Shown here: positions 16,915 through 25,620 of the stretch, one piece after another | Layout of the letters: each line of letters starts with the position of its first letter | Position numbering within the stretch: position 1 is the stretch's first letter | IMG/VR virus record: IMGVR_UViG_3300043410_001708 | Span: 1-64,000 of that record | Length of the DNA stretch: 64,000 nt | Source: a virus | Reading direction: 5' to 3' (one strand) | Program-made: the position numbers and the translations under genes | Notes under the pieces: generated by a model | Databases searched by the model: none | What the model was told of the DNA's origin: nothing | The model's input: only the letters and a program-made list of their open reading frames with translations

Positions 16915-17364
16915 TTAGATTTCTGGTTGTGGGGCTGGTGCAGGTGCTGGTTTGCCACCGAAGCCTGTGATGACTTGTGCTGTTGGTGCAGCTGCTGCTT
17001 GTGTTGTTGTTGCATTTGTCGCTGGCGTTCCAAATGTAACATTGTTGCTTGGTGTATTTGTTGAAGGCGCATTTGGTGGTGGTCCTGAAACTACTGGTGG
17101 TTTATTGGCTGCTTCTAGTGCTTTTGCTCTTAGGTCTTTATCGTTACCAGCCAACATAATACCAGATAAAGTACCAGTTAAAAATGTTGCAATTGGAATA
17201 ATCAACTCAAAAAACTTTTGGTCAATTGGACTAATAGCATTCAATGGTTGAGTTACAAAAATGATGGAGTATAACACAACAAATACAATACCTGTCAATG
17301 TTAATGCCAAACAAATACCAATGAAGAATTTTAGTCGAGCCATCAACTGTTCTTCTGTGTACAT
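16915..17364 (-). CDS. two-TM protein with Pro/Ala-rich tail
   Basis: Start taken at MYTEEQLMARLKF. Two transmembrane helices (FFIGICLALTLTGIVFVVLY and LIIPIATFLTGTLSGIML) are followed by a 70-residue Pro/Ala/Thr-rich tail. Could be a second holin/antiholin-like or virion membrane-contact protein; not recognised. A run of ATA repeats precedes the start. Confidence 0.5.
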   Translation of the reverse strand: MYTEEQLMARLKFFIGICLALTLTGIVFVVLYSIIFVTQPLNAISPIDQKFFELIIPIATFLTGTLSGIMLAGNDKDLRAKALEAANKPPVVSGPPPNAPSTNTPSNNVTFGTPATNATTTQAAAAPTAQVITGFGGKPAPAPAPQPEI

Positions 17365-17377
17365 GAAATTATTATTA

Positions 17378-17653
17378 TTATTTTCCACAATTCGCTCCTT
17401 GTGTTGGTGTAGTACATTGTGCTGGTGATGCAATCTTAGGTACATCTGGTCCCAATCTTGGATCACGTTGTCCTTTGAAAATGTGTTCAGGACAAGTTCT
17501 TGTCACATCACACTTTGGCATTTTGCAAAAGTCTTTATCCCAATTGTCAGGGTCTTGGCAAGGATAACGGAATCTATCACCACCAAAAAAGGCTAATGAT
17601 AATGGTAAAAGTATCATTGCAACTGCTACGTATAAAAGTTTTCTATCGGACAT
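17378..17653 (-). CDS. membrane-anchored Cys-rich protein, 91 aa
   Basis: N-terminal helix LLYVAVAMILLPLSLAFFGG, then FRYPCQDPDNWDKDFCKMPKC...TCPEHIF with six cysteines. The same FRYPCQDP...CPEHIF pattern is common in T4-like cyanophages. The domain should sit in the periplasm with disulfides. Function unknown. Confidence 0.6.
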   Translation of the reverse strand: MSDRKLLYVAVAMILLPLSLAFFGGDRFRYPCQDPDNWDKDFCKMPKCDVTRTCPEHIFKGQRDPRLGPDVPKIASPAQCTTPTQGANCGK

Positions 17654-17655
17654 AA

Positions 17656-18279
17656 TTACACTCCAAAAACGTGAAGTGCATGTTCGTAATGTTTGATACG
17701 GTCTTCAAGACCGATAGTACCACCATTAATACGTTTTGTCAAAGTAACAATATCACCTTTATCTGCCCATTGATTCAAGTTATTTGTTTCCCAGAACCAA
17801 CATGCTGATTGTGCTGCACCTTCAAATGTTTGTAGATATTCAGATGCTTCTTCGACAGAGATGCCTAATGAACCTGCAAAGAATGTATAGTTGTCACGGC
17901 CTGTCAATTGAATCAAACCACGGCCACAGAACTTGTAACCATCACCAGAAGATTCATCACCATTACCCATGCGTGATGCATAGATGCGGTTTGCGATTGC
18001 TTCTTGTTTGTTTGGTTTAGATGCATACTCATTTGCAATATCATCATTTGGAAAATACTTACCAAACAACTTACGTAGTGATGCTGCTTTGTAATTTAGA
18101 TTCTCTTTGAGAACCATGAAACCACCAGACTCATGTGAACATTGTGCTATGAAAGCAGCCATTCTCTGAGGTGTATTGATTTCATAATCAGGTAATAAAA
18201 TTGACAATGCATGGTGCCAGTGGTCAATGTACGGGTTTTTTGGAAGTAATTGTTTTAATTGTTCTTTTGTTAATTCCAT
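17656..18279 (-). CDS. GH19-type endolysin (chitinase-like lysozyme)
   Basis: A single-domain glycoside hydrolase family 19 enzyme of 207 aa. The catalytic region is AAFIAQCSHESGGF (acid in HESGG), with the conserved YKFCGRGLIQLTGRDNY and the WFWETNNLN segments. GH19 phage enzymes cleave peptidoglycan glycan strands. No signal peptide, so it needs a holin. Confidence 0.9.
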   Translation of the reverse strand: MELTKEQLKQLLPKNPYIDHWHHALSILLPDYEINTPQRMAAFIAQCSHESGGFMVLKENLNYKAASLRKLFGKYFPNDDIANEYASKPNKQEAIANRIYASRMGNGDESSGDGYKFCGRGLIQLTGRDNYTFFAGSLGISVEEASEYLQTFEGAAQSACWFWETNNLNQWADKGDIVTLTKRINGGTIGLEDRIKHYEHALHVFGV

Positions 18280-18288
18280 TTTCAGTCC

Positions 18289-18810
18289 TTATAATGTTAT
18301 CGGTAACCATAACAAAGCACCTTGAGACATTAATAAAACTGCAAATACACCAAGACTGATTCCAATCCAGTACATTCTTTTACTAAACGTCAACATAGAT
18401 GCGGCCAAAATAACAATTGCAATTTGATAGAAAGCATTAGAGTATGTGTACCAAGGACTTCTTAGTTCTGCTACTGCTCTCTCCGCTTCAATTGCACGAG
18501 CCTTTGCCATCAATTCTTTTTTACCCTCGCCAGTTGAAGGTTCTGATTCATAACGTTCCATTTTGGCTTTCATTACTTCAGCCTTTTTTCTGTCACCAGC
18601 ACGGACCGCATTATCATATGATATTTCAGCTAATGATTGTTTAATACTTTTTGCCTGATAGAAAGACCAAACATTGTTCGCTTGAATTGTGTTATCCAAA
18701 ATCTGTGCTGAATTACCACCATCAAGTAATGATGTGATGGCCAAAAATGCGGCCAAAAATGTGATAATCCAACCAGTGCGTTCTTTTGTTTGTTCTTGTT
18801 CTTCTGTCAT
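18289..18810 (-). CDS. three-TM membrane protein, 173 aa
   Basis: TM segments near the N-terminus (WIITFLAAFLAITSLL) and two at the C-terminus, with a central coiled-coil segment rich in Glu/Lys/Ala. It overlaps the LamG-like gene by 4 bp. I do not recognise it. Confidence 0.55.
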   Translation of the reverse strand: MTEEQEQTKERTGWIITFLAAFLAITSLLDGGNSAQILDNTIQANNVWSFYQAKSIKQSLAEISYDNAVRAGDRKKAEVMKAKMERYESEPSTGEGKKELMAKARAIEAERAVAELRSPWYTYSNAFYQIAIVILAASMLTFSKRMYWIGISLGVFAVLLMSQGALLWLPITL

Positions 18811-19523
18811 GCTGCATCCAATGCGAATATTGAACTACCAGCCCATTGTAAGAATGATGCTGTTGTGCCAGCGAATTGTACACTGCCGCCACTGTCACCC
18901 CAAGGATCATCGGTTGAAAAAACGACAGAACCAACTTGGTTGACATTTGGTCCAGTATTTGGGTTCCAATTACCATCTAAAAATGGGTATAATAATACAG
19001 TTTCGGTTACAGCAGCAGTTCTTCCGCTAGGATAATATCCAGGTTGAATATACTTAACACCACCTTTCATAATGTGAAAATCAGAGATACGGCCTTTCCA
19101 ATGGAAGTTTGTATCGCCGCCAAGATAGAAAGGTGTTGTTGCATCAGTGATTGCAGGACCGACACGGGGTGTATTGACTTTCTCAACGCCATCCATGTAA
19201 ACATATAAATTGGTGCCGTCTGAATTGACGGAAAAATGATGCCATTGATTTACAATAGAACCTACAGAAAACGGACCTGCAGCTGCTGTTGATCCAGTTG
19301 CACCGGTCCAAACAAAATCACCACCCTGTTCATTTGAATAACCGATAGACGCAGATGTGTCTACACCAACAGCAAAAACTCTTGGACTGGTTACAACTTG
19401 TGGTGAAAGTTTCTTTTCCCACCATTCTATAGTCCAACTACGATATGTTGGGCCGCCGCCACCGCCACCTCCTCCTTGAGAAGAAGCGGAGATAGATGCC
19501 ATAATTGCTTGAATAATTGACAT
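18807..19523 (-). CDS. LamG/concanavalin-like virion protein
   Basis: After an eight-glycine linker, the segment TIEWWEKKL...HHFSVNSDGTNLYVYMDGV...FYLGGDTNFHWKGRISDFHI is the laminin-G/concanavalin beta-sandwich pattern. Such domains bind glycans on phage fibres. Next to the tail-fibre-like gene, so a receptor-binding accessory is likely (inference). Confidence 0.7.
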   Translation of the reverse strand: MSIIQAIMASISASSQGGGGGGGGPTYRSWTIEWWEKKLSPQVVTSPRVFAVGVDTSASIGYSNEQGGDFVWTGATGSTAAAGPFSVGSIVNQWHHFSVNSDGTNLYVYMDGVEKVNTPRVGPAITDATTPFYLGGDTNFHWKGRISDFHIMKGGVKYIQPGYYPSGRTAAVTETVLLYPFLDGNWNPNTGPNVNQVGSVVFSTDDPWGDSGGSVQFAGTTASFLQWAGSSIFALDAA

Positions 19524-19537
19524 TCTATCTCCTAATA

Positions 19538-21265
19538 TTAATCAACTGTAATGCCGGAACCAGATAACATCCAATCATTGAAATAATTGTCCATACCTGT
19601 TCCAATTTTAATTAAGGTACAGATATTGCCGCCACCATTATCGGGAATATCCCAACCTGTTGAAGAACTTGATGTGCCAGCACCGTAAATTGTACCACTC
19701 TCATCATCGTTTTGTTTGTAAAGATATACTGTACCACCTGTACGATTGATAATTGTAATAGTTGCACCGATTGGGAAATCATATGCACCACCATCAGGTA
19801 ATTTTAATGTATTTGTAGTATTACCATCAAGAATAATCATTTTACCAATATCAGCAGGAGTGATATATCGGTCACCAACTTGAGAAGTTTTTTGACTTGC
19901 AGCTTTGATTGTACCTGCAATTTTTTCTGAGTATGCTGTTTGTTGAACAGTACCATCATTGAATCTCATACCAGATGTTAGTTTGTTAACATCAATTAAA
20001 CGGCGAGTATATGAGAAACCTGGATAACTATAGTCGTTACCTTGAGCCCAACGAGTAAACACGATAGCATAATACTTGTCGTTTTGTGTATCATGCATTA
20101 CAAGTTCTTTACCAACAATACGCTTGCCTAAGTTTTGTCCAGCCCATAAATCATCAAACAACATAAATTGACGAGACATTAGATTTGATAGGTCTTCATG
20201 TCCTTCTGCATTCCATAATGTTCCATATGGACTTACATCTTCATCATAACCATTTTCTAAATTACCAGGTTGAGTAAGATTCAAATAAATGAATGTTGGA
20301 TTAACTGTATCAGCGGACCAATCCAATGTGAATGATGATGTAACTGAATCCCATGCTGTCACAACAGTTTGAGATGTACCGTCATTATTGCCAGTATAGT
20401 CAATCCAAACAGGATCACCAACTTGCATTTGTTGAAGTGCAATTAATAATTCATTTTGTGGATTTTCAATAGTAACTTTATGAGTTCCTGTTTCCAATGT
20501 TATGCTGTCACAGTAATCTGTAACAGGATCAAAATGGAAATTGTTAGTAACTGGACCAATACCCCAGTTAAAAATAGCTTGGCCATTGCCACGGGTGATG
20601 TTTAGATTTTCAGCAATTGGATCGCCATTAACATATGCTGTTTCTTCATCATTCGTATCTTCACGATTGAAATATATTGCAGTATTGATTTCACGGCGCA
20701 TGTAACTGAAGGCACCAGTTGCTTGGTTACTACCTGAATCCCATGATAAGAAACGAATAGCATAATACTTGTCGTTCATTGTATCATGCATAATCCATTC
20801 ATGTTTTGTTGTAGCCCAACCACCGCCAGAGAAAGATGGAGTAAAGTTTTGGTAATAACGGGTTTTGGTGGTTGATAGGTCTTGCCAACCATCTGTATTC
20901 CATTGTGTGCCATAAGGAGTGCTTACACTACCGTTAGAATCTAATGTACCTTCTCCATCAGGAGCAGAGTTCCATAAAGATCCACTTTCACCTTGTGGAT
21001 CACGGGTAATCCATAGATTGTCTGCAATTTTATCGACAATTTCGGGAGAATCATCTGGACGTGCAAAGTAAACCCAATCACCAATGAAAAGACTTTCCAT
21101 TGGACTAGATTCGGTGAAACTGTGGCCACCTGGAGTAACACCATCACCCACTCTTAGAGCACCAGACTGTGCATCAAAGAACATTTCACCTGGTTTGCCA
21201 ATGAATGTTTCGACATTTCGGCCGCCCATCTGTTCTGTTAAAATTCTATTGACTACTTTTGACAT
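19538..21265 (-). CDS. tail-fibre-like structural protein, 575 aa
   Basis: The N-terminus has GKPGEMFFDAQSGALRVGDG, a repeat common at the base of phage fibres, and the middle holds two related copies of a module with YGTxWNxxGxxDLS...MHDTxNDKYYAIxFxxW (about residues 105-190 and 340-425). The C-terminal IPDNGGGNICTLIKIG region resembles fibre tips. Internal duplication suggests a repeated shaft module. Confidence 0.7.
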   Translation of the reverse strand: MSKVVNRILTEQMGGRNVETFIGKPGEMFFDAQSGALRVGDGVTPGGHSFTESSPMESLFIGDWVYFARPDDSPEIVDKIADNLWITRDPQGESGSLWNSAPDGEGTLDSNGSVSTPYGTQWNTDGWQDLSTTKTRYYQNFTPSFSGGGWATTKHEWIMHDTMNDKYYAIRFLSWDSGSNQATGAFSYMRREINTAIYFNREDTNDEETAYVNGDPIAENLNITRGNGQAIFNWGIGPVTNNFHFDPVTDYCDSITLETGTHKVTIENPQNELLIALQQMQVGDPVWIDYTGNNDGTSQTVVTAWDSVTSSFTLDWSADTVNPTFIYLNLTQPGNLENGYDEDVSPYGTLWNAEGHEDLSNLMSRQFMLFDDLWAGQNLGKRIVGKELVMHDTQNDKYYAIVFTRWAQGNDYSYPGFSYTRRLIDVNKLTSGMRFNDGTVQQTAYSEKIAGTIKAASQKTSQVGDRYITPADIGKMIILDGNTTNTLKLPDGGAYDFPIGATITIINRTGGTVYLYKQNDDESGTIYGAGTSSSSTGWDIPDNGGGNICTLIKIGTGMDNYFNDWMLSGSGITVD

Positions 21266-21523
21266 TTATTTTATTCCTTCGAATATGTGTTTTTGAATAT
21301 TGTACCACTCAATCCATGCATCGTTTTTCACTGCACATTCATAATAGGTTGTATAATTTACTGTGACCGTCTTACTTATGTCGCTTAATTTTGCTTCTTC
21401 TTTTAGTTTTTCCAGTTGAGGACATTTCTGCATCAATCTATCTGGTATCTGAGGAAACTTAGCTGTTACTGGAACAATTGTTGAACATCCCACTAACATT
21501 AGTAATATTAATATATATTTCAT
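21266..21523 (-). CDS. outer-membrane spanin subunit (Rz1-like lipoprotein)
   Basis: MKYILILLMLVGCS has a lipobox (LVGC), so the mature protein is a lipoprotein of about 73 aa. It overlaps by 4 bp the gene of an inner-membrane protein with a periplasmic coiled coil, the layout of two-component spanins that fuse the membranes at lysis. Confidence 0.65.
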   Translation of the reverse strand: MKYILILLMLVGCSTIVPVTAKFPQIPDRLMQKCPQLEKLKEEAKLSDISKTVTVNYTTYYECAVKNDAWIEWYNIQKHIFEGIK

Positions 21524-21975
21524 TTTGGTGCCTCTGCCGCATCGTTATGTGCCTTGATAAACTCTTTAGGTATCTCACAGGCACCACCTGGTGCAAACTT
21601 TGTGTCATACTTGACCACTTCTCTATCTACATATTTAACAATGTCCTGGCCACGGGTTTTTACTACTTGTACCTTGTTTACCACTTTAGTTACAATCTTA
21701 ACATTTTCTTCTTTTGATTGTACTTCTGCTGCGGCAACCTTTTCTTCCATTTCTTTGACTCTTGCTTCCCATGCATCGTTATCATGTATTGCACCGGCCA
21801 TAAAAGTGCCAATAGCAATTGCTGCAATAGAACCAAGTTGTATAGGTGTTTTGTAAACGTAAAGAAAAGGAATGAAACTTAAAAATCTAATAAAATATGT
21901 TAGTACCAAACCAAAAACGCCGGCTAGTAAGACGGCGTAGAATATCCAATTAGGTAACCATTGCAGTATCCACAT
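21520..21975 (-). CDS. inner-membrane spanin subunit (Rz-like)
   Basis: Two to three N-terminal TM helices (FYAVLLAGVFGLVLTYFI, LGSIAAIAIGTFMAGAI) then a long coiled coil (ARVKEMEEKVAAAEVQSKEE) ending in a polar tail. Together with the overlapping lipoprotein gene this fits an i-spanin, though it has more TM segments than classical Rz. Confidence 0.6.
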   Translation of the reverse strand: MWILQWLPNWIFYAVLLAGVFGLVLTYFIRFLSFIPFLYVYKTPIQLGSIAAIAIGTFMAGAIHDNDAWEARVKEMEEKVAAAEVQSKEENVKIVTKVVNKVQVVKTRGQDIVKYVDREVVKYDTKFAPGGACEIPKEFIKAHNDAAEAPK

Positions 21976-21976
21976 A

Positions 21977-22279
21977 TTACATCTTTGGTTGTTTACGTTT
22001 AAAGAATGACATTACTGGATTTCTTTTCTTAGAAACACCAGGTTCTCCGCCGGCGCCACCTGAACCAGCAATATTTCCGCCGCCAACATTGTTTGCTGGT
22101 GCACCAACTGCTCCTGCACCCATACCATCTTCTTTCATGTGCTTGAAGTATTGTACTTGTGCTTCACGTTTTTTGATACCTGATAAACTAGATGCAGTGC
22201 CTAGATTTTTACCAGATGATTTGGAAACTAATTTGTAACCACTATCTGTTTTAACGATATGTTCCAAAAAAGTTTTCAT
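21977..22279 (-). CDS. virion-module protein with CTS-like start, ~100 aa
   Basis: I start at MKTFLEHIVK, whose ATG overlaps the upstream stop (TAATG). It resembles the T4 capsid-targeting peptide MKTYQEFIAE but lacks the final cleavage Glu. The rest is Gly/Ala-rich and basic at the C-terminus (FFKRKQPKM). Probably a packaged internal protein; function unknown. Confidence 0.55.
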   Translation of the reverse strand: MKTFLEHIVKTDSGYKLVSKSSGKNLGTASSLSGIKKREAQVQYFKHMKEDGMGAGAVGAPANNVGGGNIAGSGGAGGEPGVSKKRNPVMSFFKRKQPKM

Positions 22280-22704
22280 TAGCAATTCCACTTACGTAAA
22301 GATTTATTAATACGTGAATCCGGATCTCTAGCGGTTGCTGCTGAAGTTAATCTTTTCTTCATGCCAGACATTCTAGCACAGAATGATTTACGGCGATTGG
22401 CTGCAGCGGAACCTGGTTTTAATTTTGATGGTTTAGTTGTAACTGCTGTTTTTAGTTTGGAACCAGGATGTTCTCTACGATAAGAGTCAACACCTTTTTG
22501 ATTCAAACCACCAGATTCTCTTTTGCCTTCTTTGCGTTGCCATGCAGCAGTTTCATCCAATTCAACTTCTTCTGGCACACAGTTAGGAACTTTTCTGCCA
22601 CCTTTCATTTTCATACCGACAGCAGTGTATCCTGTCCAACAAACTTTCTTTAGGTCACCAGTTGGTTCTTTTACTTCGTTGATGAATTCGTTAAATTTTT
22701 TCAT
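22279..22704 (-). CDS. DUF5872-like basic virion protein with CTS-like start
   Basis: Starts MKKFNEFINE, closely matching the T4 capsid-targeting consensus with a possible protease cut after INE. Then KKVCWTGYTAVGMKMKGGRKVPNC, a motif seen in several cyanophage proteins, and a C-terminal basic domain (SAAANRRKSFCARMSG...RDPDSRINKSLRKWNC) matching DUF5872. Net charge is strongly positive, which suits binding DNA inside the head. Confidence 0.7.
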   Translation of the reverse strand: MKKFNEFINEVKEPTGDLKKVCWTGYTAVGMKMKGGRKVPNCVPEEVELDETAAWQRKEGKRESGGLNQKGVDSYRREHPGSKLKTAVTTKPSKLKPGSAAANRRKSFCARMSGMKKRLTSAATARDPDSRINKSLRKWNC

Positions 22705-23087
22705 ATGTTTCGTAATATCTCTGCGACATTTATATCTAAAGGTAAATCGGATGATGATATAGTTTTTCCATTAATACCATAAACAAAATCAGGCATAATA
22801 TCAAGGTAATCTAAAAAAGTTTTTAGAATATCATAATCACGTTCATCAGTTTTATAGAACAATATTCTTGCGGTTGCTTCTGGCCCAAAAACATTATTCA
22901 ATAAAATGATATGATTTAAAATCAATCTCTCTTTAAGAGATTTTGTTATTTTATATCTTCTGAACAATCTTTTTAAATATTTTGTTCTTTTGATATCTCC
23001 TTCAAATTCAGACATGATGCAGTGTGGTGAAGTATAACATTTCATCGCATACATCATAAAATTGTCGTCATTCAAATCATCAAACAT
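22701..23087 (-). CDS. conserved T4-like phage protein, 128 aa
   Basis: Contains MMYAMKCYTSPHC, RTKYLKRLFRRYK and LKERLILNHIILLNNVFGPE, a helical family I recognise from T4-like marine phages near structural genes. Function unknown. It overlaps the DUF5872-like gene by 4 bp. Confidence 0.6.
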   Translation of the reverse strand: MFDDLNDDNFMMYAMKCYTSPHCIMSEFEGDIKRTKYLKRLFRRYKITKSLKERLILNHIILLNNVFGPEATARILFYKTDERDYDILKTFLDYLDIMPDFVYGINGKTISSSDLPLDINVAEILRNI

Positions 23088-23097
23088 AGTATTCCAA

Positions 23098-23125
23098 TAA
23101 AATAGGGGGTGGATTAACCACCCCC
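23098..23125 (-). terminator. minus-strand terminator after the Ig-like gene
   Basis: GGGGGTGG and CCACCCCC (23105-23112/23118-23125) form a stem with a 5-nt loop; on the minus strand it is followed by TATTTTATT. It lies just past the stop of the gene at 23133-23858. Confidence 0.75.
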
Positions 23126-23132
23126 ATTATCA

Positions 23133-23858
23133 TTAAGTAGTAATCAGAATTCTAGCGTTAGCAGAGTACTCTGTTACACCAGCATCGCTGTTGTATACTT
23201 TAGCACGGAATAGATAATTGTTTGCTGTAGTACCTGTTGGATCCAATACCAATGTTGTGGTATTTGCACCTGTTTTGGTCATGTTTCCTGGTTGACCAGT
23301 TGTTACACCAGTTCCGTTTGGAAGGTCAACCCATACACCACCAGAGTTGTTATTAACTTGCCACTGATAAGACAATGAACCGCCTGTAGCACCATCAGTA
23401 ATTTCTGCACCAACTGTCAATGTGATTGTATCAGAACTTGCAGCACTTACTGGACCAGATAGAGATTCAGGTTGTGTTGTAATTGCAATTACCATATCAG
23501 GTAATACAGTATCATCACTATTGTTATCGGAAGCAACTTGTGAAAGTGCAACCAATGTTTCCCATTGTACACGACCTGCACGACCACCAGAACCAGTTGT
23601 TTTAATATTCCAACCAGTATGAGCAGGTGGTGTTCCAGCTGCTTCTTGTACGTCCATTTCGTTTCCATCAACTAAGAATAGACCAATTGTTTCACCAGAT
23701 GTATATACACTAGAAGTTGTATTGCCGTAAAGCAATGCAACGTTTGCTGCATCAGGTGCAGCCGCAACAGATTTTACGTCCGCTGCATTTACTATTGCTG
23801 AGTTAACGGCCCAATATGGTGCGTTAGCTGCGTTATCGTTTTTGCCCCAAGATGACAT
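23133..23858 (-). CDS. Ig-like head/virion decoration protein
   Basis: The N-terminal SSWGKNDNAANAPYWAVNSA is typical of a cyanophage structural family; the C-terminal part (residues ~125-241, ITTQPESLSGP...SLSYQWQVNN...NNYLFRAKVY) is an immunoglobulin-like beta sandwich. Flanked by a late-promoter-like box and a strong terminator, it forms a monocistronic late unit, suggesting an abundant structural protein. Confidence 0.7.
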   Translation of the reverse strand: MSSWGKNDNAANAPYWAVNSAIVNAADVKSVAAAPDAANVALLYGNTTSSVYTSGETIGLFLVDGNEMDVQEAAGTPPAHTGWNIKTTGSGGRAGRVQWETLVALSQVASDNNSDDTVLPDMVIAITTQPESLSGPVSAASSDTITLTVGAEITDGATGGSLSYQWQVNNNSGGVWVDLPNGTGVTTGQPGNMTKTGANTTTLVLDPTGTTANNYLFRAKVYNSDAGVTEYSANARILITT

Positions 23859-23890
23859 TTTATTCTCCTTTTAACCGTGGGTTATCTTAC

Positions 23891-23898
23891 TATTTATC
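23891..23898 (-). promoter_or_regulatory. late-promoter-like box GATAAATA
   Basis: One mismatch from the T4 late consensus TATAAATA, 33 bp upstream of the Ig-like structural gene, and matched by a terminator at that gene's end. Confidence 0.45.
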
Positions 23899-25465
23899 TT
23901 TTTCCAGAAATTGGTTTACGCATCTTCATCATAGGATCGATTTCGATGGTATCTCGCTTTTCACCAGTCATGGTGGTGCCACCCGTAAGTATCGCAGCGG
24001 CTTTTGGTTCCTCTAAACCTGCACCAGCTTGTTGCATCTTTGGTTTTTTACCATATGTTGCAACAGACTTGCCTTCTTTTTCATGGTCATAAATTTCCTC
24101 TTTCATACCTTTCTTTTTGTAAAGGTTTTTAATGATTCGAGCAGACTTAGACATTTGAATCAATTTTTTATTCTTATCTTTTGGTTCAACATCATCAGGA
24201 CTATTTGCACAATCACAAGGCATTGATGTGGCAGCCATTGGGTCTTGTGTATTTTCGTGTATTGTGTAACCTTGTTTTTTTAAATGTGCTCTTGCAGCAG
24301 GTTTAGCTTCAGCGTGAGTTTTTTGAGAATTAGAAATAGTTACTGTGCGATTGTGTTTCTCACCACCATCTTTAGAAACATTAAATGTAATTTTATGTGT
24401 TATTCCTGGATCTGGAACATGGTACTCATCATCTTCTCTACGAGGACGACCAAACGAGTGATAACTAGGAACACCGTGTCTGTAACCACGACCTTCTTCT
24501 AATTCTGTTTCCTCATTCTTTTGAGTGCCGTCAGCCTTCTTATGTGACTTGTAACCTTTGTTCTTCATGGACCATGCAAGTGCCCAAGGATTATCAATCT
24601 TCTTGTACTTTTTCATTGCTTTGACGGTACCTTCAAAACCTGGAGGTGCAACTTCTGTCATGTCTTGTTTTTTAGGTTGCGTGTCTGCTGGTTTCTTGTT
24701 CAACAATTCGTTGCCCAATCGTTCTTCACGTTCACGTTTTTGTTTAGCTTGTTGTAAAGCTTTGTACATACGAATAGAAGCTGATGTGGCTTCATTAATA
24801 TCTTCATTCTTACTGTTTAGATAGTTACCAACAGTATCAATGTAGTCTGATGCCAATGTCAATTTAGATTGAACCCATGCAGGTAGTTGTTTTTCATAAT
24901 CAGTACCAATGTAATCACGAACCATCTTTACGGCACGCTCCATTTGATCCAACTGATTCAAAACCATACTACCTTCATCATCCATCATCTGACCCATTGC
25001 AATTGCAATATGGTTTTCATCGAGGTCAAGGTCTTCTTTCAATTTTGTCACAAAGTTGTAATCTTTCATTGACAAGACACCTTTTTTACGGATGTGAATC
25101 AATTTTTCAACCATTTTGTGCAAAGCAATATCAGTCTTTAAATCTTCTCTGGTAAATTCCAAAACACGAATCAACAAAGGAATGTCAAATGTAACAACAT
25201 CCATTTTGTCAATTGCTTCAACAAGAGATTCGACCATGTGGTCTCTTTTCCACTTGATGAATTGACCCATCTTGGAATGTGCAACCTTTTGGTCTTTGGT
25301 AACATGTTTTGGATTAATACCTCTAGAAATGAGATATTGATTCAAAGCAGCATCTTCCGAAATGTTTGCTTTTGCGGACCATGGATCCCAAGGATTGGTA
25401 CCAAAAGATGATTTTTCTAAACCACCTTTTTTTACTATAGACTTTACTGTTTGTGCTTTGCTCAT
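23894..25465 (-). CDS. multi-module virion-associated protein, 523 aa
   Basis: A mosaic of segments common in T4-like cyanophages: a helical N-terminal region (to ~235), then APPGFEGTVKAMKKYKKID with NPWALAWSMKNKGYKSH (~285-325), a charged middle, SKSARIIKNLYKKKGMKEE (~430), and LTGGTTMTGEKRDTIEIDP near the end. Charged and low in hydrophobic residues. Probably an internal head or neck protein (inference from context). No CTS-like start. Confidence 0.6.
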   Translation of the reverse strand: MSKAQTVKSIVKKGGLEKSSFGTNPWDPWSAKANISEDAALNQYLISRGINPKHVTKDQKVAHSKMGQFIKWKRDHMVESLVEAIDKMDVVTFDIPLLIRVLEFTREDLKTDIALHKMVEKLIHIRKKGVLSMKDYNFVTKLKEDLDLDENHIAIAMGQMMDDEGSMVLNQLDQMERAVKMVRDYIGTDYEKQLPAWVQSKLTLASDYIDTVGNYLNSKNEDINEATSASIRMYKALQQAKQKREREERLGNELLNKKPADTQPKKQDMTEVAPPGFEGTVKAMKKYKKIDNPWALAWSMKNKGYKSHKKADGTQKNEETELEEGRGYRHGVPSYHSFGRPRREDDEYHVPDPGITHKITFNVSKDGGEKHNRTVTISNSQKTHAEAKPAARAHLKKQGYTIHENTQDPMAATSMPCDCANSPDDVEPKDKNKKLIQMSKSARIIKNLYKKKGMKEEIYDHEKEGKSVATYGKKPKMQQAGAGLEEPKAAAILTGGTTMTGEKRDTIEIDPMMKMRKPISGKR

Positions 25466-25474
25466 TATTGTGCC

Positions 25475-25620
25475 TTATTTGTTCATCATTTCTTTTTGAA
25501 CTCTATCTAAAGATTTTTTAGCCAAGTATCTTGCATGATTCAATGGCTTCAAATCGTGTGTATCATTGATACTAGAGACAAAAGGTCCGTCTTCCTGACT
25601 GGTTGGTCCTTTTGCCTCAT
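25475..25620 (-). CDS. predicted -1 frameshift extension of the upstream gene
   Basis: An open frame without an ATG start continues the upstream gene in the -1 frame. After the slippery A_AAA_AAG it reads VNEAKGPTSQEDGPF and ends LAKKSLDRVQKEMMNK. The sequence looks like a helical protein tail. Without a frameshift it would have no start codon. Confidence 0.55.

Noticed and set aside
22279-22704. Restriction of the CTS idea to chance similarity because MKKF starts are common in AT-rich genes
   Set aside because: Considered as an alternative; rejected because the F-x-x-F-[IVL]-x-E spacing recurs in several unrelated neighbours, while genes outside the block do not show it. The match at 51558-52046 (MKKFDIQEVKQF) lacks the spacing.
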